NCBI GenBank assembly: GCA_016721875.1
Contig: JADKHG010000010.1
Location: 1-8,893 of the forward strand
Direction of reading: 5' to 3'
From: Sphingomonadales bacterium
GTDB taxonomy: Bacteria; Pseudomonadota; Alphaproteobacteria; Sphingomonadales; Sphingomonadaceae
Length of the DNA: 8,893 nt
Each line of letters starts with the position of its first letter. Within the stretch, counting starts at the first letter, position 1. The notes beneath the pieces are model-generated. The model worked only from the letters and a program-made list of their open reading frames with translations. It did no database searches and was not told where the DNA came from. This document shows, one piece after another, positions 1-7,093 of this stretch. Position numbers and translations under genes: made by a program.

Positions 1-289
1 CCCTGCCAGAACCCTTCAATGCTGGCATAGCGTTGGCCGCCCAACTCGGCGGCGTGTGCGCCAGGTTCGAAATCGGAGCAAAACGCGGCGCGATGCTTTG
101 GACGATATTGAGCGGCGCGCGGCGCGCATCGTCTTCCGGCCCGATCTCACTGAACGCAATGCCGCGATCCGTCGCGGCGTGAAGCTGGAAGACATGGCCG
201 TCCGCCGCCGCCAGCAAGGCGCAAATCGCCCGTTCCTCGGGCGATTCTGCCGACAGGCCGATGACATTGTTGCGGAAACTGATCTTCAT
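1..289 (-). CDS. NADAR-like domain protein, 5' part (3' end outside window, frameshifted)
   Basis: The gene reads leftwards from ATG at 289 and leaves the window. About 72 residues (starting MKISFRNNVIGLSAESPEER) precede a motif PISNLAHTPFELGG, then QRYASIEGFWQG, which resembles the opening of the NADAR superfamily (YbiA/COG3236; 'SNF..P..l.G..y.s.E...Q'). Known NADAR proteins are N-glycosidases acting on damaged riboflavin precursors or on ADP-ribosylated guanine, and some sit in defence loci. Reading PFELGG requires one base to be restored near position 50; as written the frame gives PPSWAAN. Most NADAR proteins start close to this motif, so the long N-terminal region is unusual. The Shine-Dalgarno is weak (GCGGAA just before ATG). 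The catalytic half is outside the window, so the activity is a family inference only. Confidence 0.55.
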   Translation of the reverse strand, partial: MKISFRNNVIGLSAESPEERAICALLAAADGHVFQLHAATDRGIAFSEIGPEDDARRAPLNIVQSIAPRFAPISNLAHTPPSWAANAMPALKGSGR

Positions 290-543
290 TTCCGCTGCAT
301 GGCATCGATAAGCAAGGTTATCGGCCAGGCGGCTCCTTCAATTATCGTGGCAATAGTACCAGAGCGGGGAGCGCCAGGTTCGGGGTGTTTCGCAATTCCT
401 AACATCAGTGAAATCAGATATAAACGGCGAAGATGCACATCACGCCGAAGCTCGTCAGTTTGTCGAAAAGTTTCTCATCACTTCTCTTTCGAAACGACAT
501 TGCCCAGCGACGGGCAGGCATGCGAACGACTGTATCAACTAGA
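290..543. other. Intergenic stretch without a confident gene
   Basis: This stretch lies between the NADAR-like gene and small gene E and is poorer in GC than its surroundings. The only candidate is a 28-codon minus-strand frame at 500-414, starting MSFRKRSDEKLFDKLTSFGV and ending CIFAVYI. It has a basic, charged N-terminus and a hydrophobic C-terminus but no clear ribosome binding site. It could be a micro-membrane protein, the remains of a longer gene, or chance. I see no terminator hairpin with a T-run. Plus-strand open frames across this stretch have no recognisable product. Confidence 0.3.
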
Positions 544-702
544 TCACTTTGCCCCGATGCCTACTTCAAGCAGCCGGTCGATGGCATAGCGCGCCTCGGT
601 CTCAGCATGCGTCTTGGCATCGGCAACGCCGGATATCGGGATGACAGTATCGGCAGGCACGCGCACAGTTAGCAGCAAGGCTGTTTTTTCAGGCTGGGTC
701 AT
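544..702 (-). CDS. Small protein of unknown function (gene E)
   Basis: This is a 52-codon frame starting MTQPEKTALLLTVRVPAD and ending IDRLLEVGIGAK. A TTG start at 735 would add 11 residues, but neither start has a strong ribosome binding site. The composition is protein-like: alternating hydrophobic strand residues in the first half (TALLLTVRVP), then a likely amphipathic helix (HAETEARYAIDRLLEVG). It follows gene D by about 95 bp on the same strand and could be the last gene of that transcript. It could also be a separated domain of D, but no single shift joins them because a stop lies upstream in this frame. I do not recognise the family. Confidence 0.4.
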   Translation of the reverse strand: MTQPEKTALLLTVRVPADTVIPISGVADAKTHAETEARYAIDRLLEVGIGAK

Positions 703-798
703 GCAGTAGATAGTATGCGGCGCTGCGGCATTCAAAAACCATCTGTGGCTTGAATGGCACTACGCTTCTGTCGGCAAAGCCGGTTGCCGCACCGCGAG

Positions 799-1735
799 CT
801 AACGCGGCAACAGCAGTTCTCCTCTACCGCCACCCGACCGTATTTTAGCCAGTGCCTGATCGGCATCAGCGCGCGAGGAAAAAGAGATGTCGAAGATAAC
901 CTTGGCGTCGCCAGCACGATACCAGGCAAACCGGGCCTTATGGCCGGCTGCCGGAGAGACAAAATCGCCGTCACGCGGCAGCTCGCCCGTCAACGTTTCC
1001 TCGCTGAGAACTCGCTCTTCCGATGTCGCAGCCCGCGATTTTGCGTCCGACGCCAACCGCGCAAGATCGTTGCCGGGTCGGTGGATGGCCGCAAGATCAC
1101 GAACAGCAGAAACAGCAGCAGTACCGCCACGCCGCCGATAATGCGATAACGCTGACCGGGTTCAAGCGCGCGCCAGGCCCGCAGATGGTCTATTGGCTCG
1201 CGGGGAACCGGGATGGGTTGCACCGGCAAGCCTTCTGTCGGCGTTGGGGCTAACGCAGGGCCAGATTTGGCAACGGCCTCAGCATAACTCATCCCGACGG
1301 GAATATCGGCCGGGGCAATTGCCATAGTGCGCGGTTGGAGCACCGTTGCAGGAACCGCGCCACGGCGGCGGCGAAGGAAGCGCCGAACCCCAAAGACAAT
1401 CCCCGCAATGAGGGCAAGCGGCAGGCCGAACAGCAACAGCAGCCCAACGATGGGAACCGACCGGTCTTTTGTCGGACGCCAAATTCCTTGAACGACGCCC
1501 AACTTTCTCTGGGGTCGAAGGTGCCTTCTAGCCGGTCAAGAAGGATAATGGTGAGCGGATCCATATAGGTTTTGATCTGCGTGCAAAGCCCGTCGACGTC
1601 ACTATCTTCCATCCCGGCGGCAAAGTGCGCGTGCGCCTTCGCGGTAACTCGCCGCCACGCCGTTGCTGATAGGCCAGACTCGGTTTTTGTATCGCTGTCC
1701 ATCAACGGTCCAAGAAATGGACTACGCAGAGTCAT
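799..1735 (-). CDS. Membrane protein with two transmembrane helices, unknown function (gene D, two frameshifts)
   Basis: Three overlapping frames (1735-1289, 1502-990, 1056-799) join into one protein of about 310 residues if one base is restored in each of two G/C runs: the GGGG at 1511-1514 and the GGG at 1075-1077 (plus-strand view). The joined product has a cytoplasmic-type N-terminus (MDSDTKTESGLSATAW), then helix 1 (VGLLLLFGLPLALIAGIVFG) followed by a basic stop-transfer run (RRFLRRRR). A proline-rich linker comes next (LAPTPTEGLPVQPIPVPREP), then helix 2 (IIGGVAVLLLFLLFVIL). A soluble C-terminal domain contains FAWYRAGDAKVIFDISFSSR. The start could be 1735 or the in-frame ATG at 1702 (MDSDTK); neither has a good ribosome binding site. 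Gene C ends only 8 bp upstream, so the two are probably co-transcribed. The basic run between the helices suggests that both termini lie on the periplasmic side or that one helix is re-entrant; this is not resolved. No family is recognised. Confidence 0.6.
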
Positions 1736-1743
1736 CGTGCCGT

Positions 1744-2291
1744 CTACATTAGTACTTTCGTAACGCTCTTGGTTTTTCCAATGTAAGCGAACTGCCCCAG
1801 GGCGCTTTGAGGTTTGGGCAAAGACCAGTTGGACCCAGTTCGCTCCGATTGATAAAAGCCACCAAAATTATCGATGTTAACCGGCTTTATCACAACGATG
1901 CGATAGGTACCGGGCGTTTCGGGATAACGACCCAGAATCCCGCAGACATTCGGGAGTAATTCACCGAAGGTAGCAACGGTAAACCCGCCATTTTGGCAGG
2001 TTGTTGTGACCATCGCACTGCCCGACGGCGAACGGTTCGGGTTCCTTCGGCAACGCGCAAGAGCTCGACATCCCCTGCAGAAACGCGCATTTCGGCTGCG
2101 CTCTGGGCCAACAATCTGCTTTCAAGAGGGCCTATGTCCGGCCCGGTTGCTGGCGGTTCAGTGGACGTAATTTCATATACGCGCGCATCCTCGCCAATCG
2201 ACGACGAATTGATGTTTGTGTCCGCGCTGGCAGCGGAGGCAATCAGCGCCAGTCCAAATGTCAGCACCCGCTTGATCTTGAAATGTGCCAC
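1744..2291 (-). CDS. Small secreted two-cysteine protein, unknown function (gene C, one frameshift)
   Basis: The start is GTG at 2291, behind a strong Shine-Dalgarno (GAGGAGG). A classical signal peptide follows: MAHFKIKRVLTFGLALIASA, then ASA|DTN as a likely signal peptidase I site. The mature part reads EDARVYEITSTEPPATGPD, then a helical LESRLLAQSAAEMRVSAGDV. After a one-base shift near 2015-2045 it continues AMVTTTCQNGGFTVATFGEL, LPNVCGILGRYPETPGTYRI, and KPVNIDNFGGFYQSERTG, ending at a stop at 1744. The two cysteines could form a disulfide in the periplasm. The reconstructed length is about 182 residues. The first seven residues and the upstream DNA are duplicated in front of gene B. Gene D follows at 8 bp. 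No family is recognised; the fold may be a compact beta-rich domain. Confidence 0.6.
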
Positions 2292-2347
2292 TGGAAGCCT
2301 CCTCGTCTAATCGTTGTCAGGCGAATTACTGTCTGGCAGCTCGCCTC
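2252..2347. repeat. Direct repeat copy 1: tail of gene B, spacer and start of gene C
   Basis: About 96 bp here matches 3714-3811 in the same orientation at roughly 75-80% identity by eye. Shared blocks include TGTCAGCAC, ATCTTGAAATGTGCCAC, CTCCT.GTCT.ATCG and CGAATTACTGTCTGGC. On the minus strand the block covers the last codons of a Sel1 gene (encoding AARQ then TAA), the spacer with its Shine-Dalgarno, and the GTG start of the MAHFKIK leader. Confidence 0.85.
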
Positions 2348-3753
2348 CGCTCGGCGCTGGCGATAGCCTTGTCGGCGGCCACAAATTTGGGATCGATCAC
2401 CAGCGCGCGGCGGTAAAAGCCCAGCGCGCGGTCTGTGCTTTGTGCAACGCCGTCGCCCCGATCATAGGCAACCCCAGCATTATAACAGCCGTTCACACCG
2501 CCTGCATCGCATGCCTTGATATAGTATGCCGCCGCAGTGGTCAGGTTGCGCCGGGAACGCCGGTGCCATCGTCACAGAACAAGCCCAGATTATAGCAGCC
2601 GTTGGCGTTACCAGCGCATGCGGTAGAAAAACTGCGCCGCACGGGCCTTGTCCGGCGCTGCACCTTTACCGCCGCTGACCAGCACACCAAGGTTGGCACA
2701 GCCACTGGCCGTCGTGCATCACACGCGGCACAAATTGACGCGGAGGGGTAAAATCGTTGGCGCCATAAGCGGCTATGCGCCTGCTTCATATGCCTTCTGC
2801 GCTGCCGGTGAGGCAGCGGCGGATGGCGATGGGTGCTTGCGCCTGCTTTTGTTCAGACAACGCACGCTATCGACCGCAACTTCATTTTGCGGATCAATCG
2901 CCAGCGCCCGGCGATAGGACGCAATCGCCCGATCAAAGCTTTGCACAATCCCGTCGCCATCGTGATACATCGCGCCCAGATTAGTGCAGCCATAGGCATC
3001 CCGAAGGGTGCATGCATTATCGTAAAATCTGGCCGCGCGAACTTTGTCTATCGGCACGCCTTCTCCAAGTTCGTAGGCATTGCCTAACCCAAAGCAGCCA
3101 TCGGCGGCAGCGCCGTTGCAGGCAATCGTATAGAGCCGCAGCGCCGCAGCGTAATCCTTGCGGCTGCGTGCGGCAATGGCGGCCGAGGCGGCCTGATTGG
3201 GCGTTTGCATCCCAGCTTTGGCAAGATCCTTGCGCAGGGCCAATGCCTGTTCTGTCTCACGCAGATTGGTCCCGGCGTTAGGATGCTTCGGGTTTATCAC
3301 CAGCGCGCGCTTGAAATAAACAATCGCTTGCTCATAGCTTTGCGGCACACCTTGCCCCATCTGATACTGTAGGCCGACGTTATTGCAGCCGTCATCATCG
3401 CCCAGTTCGCAGGATCTGGCATGGAATTTGGCGGCCAGCACAGAGTCTTTGGGCCTTCCTTTGCCGATTAAATAAATACCTGCCAGATGGAAACATCCCC
3501 GCGACAGTCCTGTCGCACGCGATGGTCAACTGGCGCAAAGCGGCGGAAAATCTTTCTTGCTCAAGGCGTCAATCCCAAGCTTATAGGCTGTCTGCGCGGC
3601 GGCTGACGGCGGTTGCGTCTCTGCGATTGCTGCGCTGCTGATGAACAGCGCGGCTGATATCGCGGCTATCGCCAATTCAAGGTTTCTGAGCATGGCACGG
3701 GCGAAAACGGACGGTCCAATTGTCAGCACTAGCTTTATCTTGAAATGTGCCAC
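2326..3753 (-). pseudogene. Secreted Hcp-like Sel1-repeat protein with three modules (gene B, several frameshifts)
   Basis: About 475 residues can be reconstructed across at least six one-base shifts (near 3545, 3515, 2773, 2745, 2705, 2625 and 2555). Translation would start at GTG 3753 behind a near-perfect AAGGAGGTGG. Its first 20 residues (MAHFKIKLVLTIGPSVFARA) copy the leader of gene C; at Met21 (ATG at 3693) a second, complete signal peptide begins (MLRNLELAIAAISAALFISS, then AAIA|ETQ). The body holds three modules. Each opens like AAQTAYKLGIDALSKKDF, carries cysteine-paired Sel1 repeats (for example ACNGAAADGCFGLGNAYELG and ACDAGGVNGCYNAGVAYDRG, cysteines eight apart) and closes with a TPR-like tail (YRRALAIDPQN). 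This is the pattern of Helicobacter cysteine-rich proteins: disulfide-stabilised alpha/alpha solenoids that are secreted and bind partners. It lies between the related gene A and gene C on the same strand. Conserved Cys, Gly and Tyr survive on both sides of each shift, so the gene is either freshly broken or mis-sequenced. Partners are unknown. Confidence 0.82.
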
Positions 3754-3811
3754 GGCCCACCTCCTTGTCTCATCGCGTTGCCTAACGAATTACTGTCTGG
3801 CTGCCCGCCTC
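3714..3811. repeat. Direct repeat copy 2: relic Sel1 tail, spacer and borrowed gene-C start
   Basis: This is the partner of the block at 2252-2347. On the minus strand it contains a relic C-terminus (codons for KRRAARQ, stop TAA at 3790-3792) that belongs to no complete gene, because gene A already ends at 3875. It is followed by the spacer, the Shine-Dalgarno and the first ~20 codons of a gene-C-like frame, which now run into gene B. It looks like the scar left when most of an extra Sel1/gene-C pair was lost by recombination. Confidence 0.8.
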
Positions 3812-3874
3812 TTGTTGCGAACGTCCAGCGAACGAGGCTTCCAAAGAAGGGGCACAGGCACGGGCCTTTGAAGG

Positions 3875-4731
3875 TCAGTGTCCGGCGGACTGATGCCGCC
3901 GTGCGCTTGCCAGACCGGCCTGTGCTTCCTTGTCATTCGGATTAATCGAAAGCGCCCGGCGAAAATAGCCGATCGCCAGATCATTGCTTTGCGCGACGCC
4001 GTTACCGCTGTGGTAATAGATGCCCGCGTTATAACAGCCATTGCCGTTTCCGGCATCGCAAGCCCTGACAAAGTAGGAAACGCCAGTGGCAATATTCTGC
4101 CTCACGCCACTACCCCTGGCATAGGCTGTTCCCAGATTGATGCACCCGTCCGCATCACGGGCATCGCAAGCCTTGCCGAAATAGGAAGCGGCGGTGGCGG
4201 GATTCGGCGCCACTCCGGTGCCGTTCTTATACATCGCTCCGATATTGTAGCAGGCGGCAGCATGTCCGCCATTGCAGGCCTTGGTCCAATGCGAAATTGC
4301 AGTACCGATATTTTGTGCGACCCGGTGTCGGGTTGATAGAGCTGCCCAAGGTTGAAGCAGGCGCGGATGCTGCCCCTGTCGCAGCCATGCGATAGAGGCC
4401 GGCCGCACGAACCTTGTCCTGCGTGACCCCATTGCCATTGCTGTACAACGCCCGAGCTGAGCACCTCGGCATGCGCCGTCCTGCAGCAAGTGTATTGGCG
4501 CAGTGCCGTGGCAAAATCATTGCGGTCGATAGCGTCATCGCCGGCATTGTTGGCCTGTATGGCCGTTGCGGCAGGTGCCGCGTCTGCGCTTGTCCGGCGC
4601 TCGGCCATGGCCGTTCCGCCTGTAGACAGCGCGAACGAAGCGCAGATTGCCATCAGCCAGTTTCGCGCGACGCCGGCCTGCGGGATGAAATGTCGAGCAA
4701 TGGAATGTTGATTCCTGCAATCGATTGTCAT
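3875..4731 (-). pseudogene. Secreted Hcp-like Sel1-repeat protein, one module (gene A, about four frameshifts)
   Basis: The start is ATG at 4731 with a Shine-Dalgarno (GGAGGTGG) three bases upstream. The N-terminus is long for a signal peptide: about 25 polar residues (MTIDCRNQHSIARHFIPQAG), then the hydrophobic NWLMAICASFALSTGGTAMA and a likely cleavage before ERR. The mature part opens with DAIDRNDFATALRQYT and carries five Sel1 repeats: GACRGAQLGR plus LYSNGNGV; ACDRGSIRACFNLGQLYQ; ACNGGHAAACYNIGAMYKNG; ACDARDADGCINLGTAYARG; ACDAGNGNGCYNAGIYYHSG. It closes with a TPR-like tail (YFRRALSINPNDKEAQ) and HQSAGH. Four one-base shifts, near 4495, 4445, 4375 and 4330, are needed; everything from 4310 down to 3875 is one clean frame. 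Paired cysteines place it in the Hcp-like branch, hence in the periplasm or outside. It is the first gene of the minus-strand run and is divergent from gene H. Confidence 0.82.
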
Positions 4732-4881
4732 GATCCACCTCCGTCCGATCTTTCGCAGAGCAGGCCGCGAATCGGCGGCATAGCTCGATTGAGCAATCTA
4801 ATAACAATTATCTTGTCAAAAGCAAATGCTTTCGCTATGGGCAAGCTGAACAGGATTCATATCGTCAGAAGGATGTGATCG
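4732..4881. promoter_or_regulatory. Divergent promoter/operator region between genes A and H
   Basis: This 150-bp stretch is the only clearly AT-rich spacer in the left half and separates two divergent transcripts. On the plus strand, TTGTCA (4813-4818) and TATGGG (4836-4841) are 17 bp apart, a fair -35 but a poor -10. On the minus strand, TTGCTT followed 16 bp later by TATTAG is a possible match. Two small dyads could be operator sites: GATTGAGCAATC at 4787-4798 and AAAGC-AAAT-GCTTT at 4819-4832, the latter directly beside the plus-strand -35. The ribosome binding site for gene H is AAGGA, nine bases before its ATG. No regulator gene lies next to it apart from the two element regulators downstream. 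Confidence 0.4.
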
Positions 4882-6103
4882 ATGAACAGCCAAAAACCAG
4901 GCGATCGACTGGCGCAAAGGGCAGCTGCGGTCCTGTTGGTCGCCTTTGCCCTGCTCTCGTCGTCAATCGCTGTCAGCGCGCCGCCACGAGGTGGAGGTGA
5001 CGTTTTCAGCGCATCCAGAGCGGCACCGGCGCAAACCGATGCTGCGGCTTGCCGTGACCCCCAGATTGCCAGAATCGAGCAGGAGACGGGAACCCAGGCC
5101 AGGGTTTTCGATTATCGGGCCTCGGGCACTGCTAGTGGCGAACTTGGCGGCGCGCTGGAGGCCAGGGGGCTGGTCGAACATACGGGTGTTTGCCGGGGCA
5201 AACCCAACGCGCTGGTGATGTTCATCGATAATGCCAAGGTTGCCATGGTGGACGATGTGACCAACGACTATTTCGCCAGCTCGGCGGGCGGGCGCCCTCC
5301 TGCTGGATCAAACAGCGGCGGAACCTATGGTGAAAGACCAGGCTATGACAGTGGCCGGTCAACAGGCCGGGGTGATTCTGATCCCGAACTGGCCGCCATG
5401 CGCCGACAGGACGACGCAGCGTTAGTGGGCAGGTGCGGCACGGTCTACCAGCAGAAAGGCAACTTCGGTGGTTTTCCCTCTTGCCTGTCCGACCGCGCTA
5501 CCGGCTACTGCAATGACAATCGCCGCGAACCGGCATGCATTGGGATAATTGCGCAGGCGCAGGACACAATACCAATACGGCCAGGGTCAGCCGCTGGGAG
5601 CAGTGCCTGCGCTGGCTATAACACACCAGGCGGCAGCGGCACGGTGCTTCAGGAGGAGTGGCAACGAACCGGAACGTTGGCAGACCGGCAGTCCCATCGG
5701 ACGGCGCTGCGGATCCGCGCTACGACAAACCCTCCCCCACCGCTGCAAGGGCGCGCTCTCCGCCAACCCGCAGCCGCCCGTTCGCCTGAACGGAAACACC
5801 AGCGCCAACACCAGACGGGTGCCGCCAAACAACTTGATTACCGTCAGCACAAGTGTTCCGACAAGGGATGAAAGATCAGGCAAGATTTACAGCGCTAATA
5901 TTGATATAGTTGTCGATAACAACCTCCCGATTAACCTTCCTGTGAATGTTAACCTGAAACGGGATGGAATCAGTAAATGGAAGGCGGCTCGGGGGCAACT
6001 GGTTCGCCAGAAGACCACCAGCAGTCGCGGCGCGTTCTTGTTGGAGTCAATCTCCGACAATGGCATAGATTTTCAACCCGTGAACAAGACGATTTCGTTT
6101 TAG
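4882..6103 (+). CDS. Large secreted cysteine-containing protein, unknown function (gene H, frameshifted C-terminus)
   Basis: ATG at 4882 lies behind AAGGA. A signal peptide follows: basic MNSQKPGDRLAQR, hydrophobic AAAVLLVAFALLSSS, cleavage about IAVSA|PPR. A first domain (roughly residues 50-130) contains ACRDPQIARIEQETGTQARV, then GVCRGKPNALVMFIDNAKVA. A glycine/serine-rich linker follows (GGRPPAGSNSGGTYGERPGY), then a four-cysteine segment (RCGTVYQQKGNFGGFPSCLS, TGYCNDNRREPACIG). The first frame stays open to 5871 but stops looking like protein after about 5550. A second frame carries HRCKGALSANPQPPVRLNGN and a beta-rich end (YSANIDIVVDNNLPINLPVN) to a stop at 6103. A third frame bridges 5660-5735 with GAADPRYDK, and one shift falls at a run of C near 5731-5738. 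The intact length would be about 405 residues. The cysteines suggest an oxidising periplasmic location. Genes I and J follow on the same strand. No family is recognised. Confidence 0.62.
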
Positions 6104-6192
6104 AAAGAGCTGATCGCGCCCGGAATACGAAGTGAAAACAGCGTTTAGGCGGTCGATCCATTACTCAGTTCAATCGCTGGAAGGGCTGCCAG

Positions 6193-6557
6193 ATGAATCT
6201 TTCAAAACGCATCCTGGCGATTATTCTGGCGGGCATCCCGTGCTCCGTCAGTGCAAGCCACGAGTGGTCGTCTCAGCAATATGTGACCGGCGCTGGCGCA
6301 AAGACTTGCGCCAGCTTCATCCAGCAGGCCGGTCGAATGGCATCGCCGATCCGGCGTCGCTGCAATGGGTGATGGGCTATCTCGCCGGTCGCGCGACCGC
6401 GCCGAATGCATGGCATCGTCCATTTGCAGGTCCCGAGGGCATTGCACGTGATGTTCTGACTTATTGCCGGGCGCACCCGGCAAGCCAACTCGGCGACGCA
6501 GCGGCCAGTTTCTTCGAGCGCACCAGACGGTGCCGCGCAGTGCGCGGTTGCCGCTAG
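6193..6557 (+). CDS. Small secreted protein with Rap1a/Tai-like pattern (gene I, one frameshift)
   Basis: ATG at 6193 follows a good Shine-Dalgarno (GGAAGGG). The signal peptide reads MNLSKRILAIILAGIPCSVS with likely cleavage at VSA|SHE. The mature part has GAKTCASFIQQAG; after a one-base shift near 6330-6345 it continues ADPASLQWVMGYLAGRA, then GPEGIARDVLTYCRAHPASQ and LGDAAASFFERT, with a stop at 6557. A Cys near the start, a W..GYL.G helix, then a V..YC..HP..L..AA helix is typical of a widespread group of small periplasmic proteins. It also resembles the Rap1a/Tai immunity family of type VI secretion systems, though I cannot separate these by eye. The conserved cysteines probably pair. Spacing is 89 bp from gene H and 24 bp to gene J, so all three may share a transcript. 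Length is about 121 residues. Confidence 0.62.
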
Positions 6558-6581
6558 AAATTTTTTGAGGTGAAGTCTGTA

Positions 6582-6987
6582 ATGAGTATTGGGCTGACAA
6601 CCTCAGCAATTACCCCCAACAATTCCTGCGGCGCGATTATCACGCATCGCCGTCGTCGGCCGCGACAGTTGTGGCATTTACAACCGCGAATCGCCTGACG
6701 CATCGCTGTCTCCCGCCAGGAAGACTGAATCAATCAGGCCGCAAATGTCGAGGGTTGTTGGAGGTGCCCAGGTGCGAGCGTTTGGCGAAGTGGGTGATCT
6801 CGCGCAAATTCCGCCGCATGCGGCGGAATTCTCCGCTTCTAGTGGCGGTGATTTCGGCGTGCCCGTCTCATTCTCGGTGAAATGGAAAATATCTCACCGC
6901 AATAAACCGCCTGATGTTGGCGTGCGGAGCCTTCTCTATGCTTCCGTAGCCGTCTCTATCCTTATCACGGTCATTGTATCCGATTGA
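6582..6987 (+). CDS. Probable tail-anchored membrane protein, unknown function (gene J, one frameshift)
   Basis: ATG at 6582 follows GAGGTGA eight bases upstream. The frame reads MSIGLTTSAITPNNSCGAII, then, after a one-base shift near 6640, RIAVVGRDSCGIYNRESPDA. It continues SRVVGGAQVRAFGEVGDLAQ, FGVPVSFSVKWKISHRNKPP, and ends with a single hydrophobic helix (SLLYASVAVSILITVIVSD) directly before the stop. A C-terminal helix with the bulk of the protein ahead of it suggests a tail anchor facing the cytoplasm, because no signal peptide is visible. A 24-bp perfect palindrome sits inside it (6807-6830). Reconstructed length is about 135 residues. It may begin later, at ATG 6745, without the shift. 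No family is recognised, and whether it is a true gene is only moderately supported. Confidence 0.45.
6807..6830. repeat. 24-bp perfect palindrome
   Basis: The half-site AATTCCGCCGCA is followed at once by its exact reverse complement, centred between 6818 and 6819. A second, shorter dyad (GCGGA-ATTC-TCCGC, 6823-6836) overlaps its right arm. The sequence is inside reading frame J and would encode IPPHAAEF there. It could be a dimeric protein binding site, a cruciform or hairpin element, or a small mobile palindrome. Confidence 0.9.
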
Positions 6988-7093
6988 ACGCTAGAGCCAG
7001 ATGACCGTAAAATGCACTTGCAACGCTCATTTTGTTTGCCAATTGTTCTTCCAAGGGGGTGCCAACGACTGTCAGAGAATGGAAGCAAATCCC

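Noticed and set aside
56..589. Plus-strand open frame of 177 codons
   Set aside because: It is antisense to the NADAR-like gene, has no ribosome binding site and an arginine-rich composition typical of shadow frames in GC-rich DNA.
3790..3875. Extension of gene A to the stop at 3790
   Set aside because: Gene A already ends at 3875 with a tail of the same length as in gene B; the tail at 3790 is better explained as the duplicated relic.
3878..4878. Plus-strand open frames at 3878-4336 and 4414-4878 opposite gene A
   Set aside because: Their minus-strand counterpart encodes clear Sel1 repeats; the plus-strand products have no recognisable features and no good start sites.
6533..6567. Hairpin CCGCGC-AGT-GCGCGG followed by a T-run between genes I and J, as a terminator
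   Set aside because: The stem lies inside the end of gene I, and the six Ts begin more than ten bases after it, too far for an intrinsic terminator.
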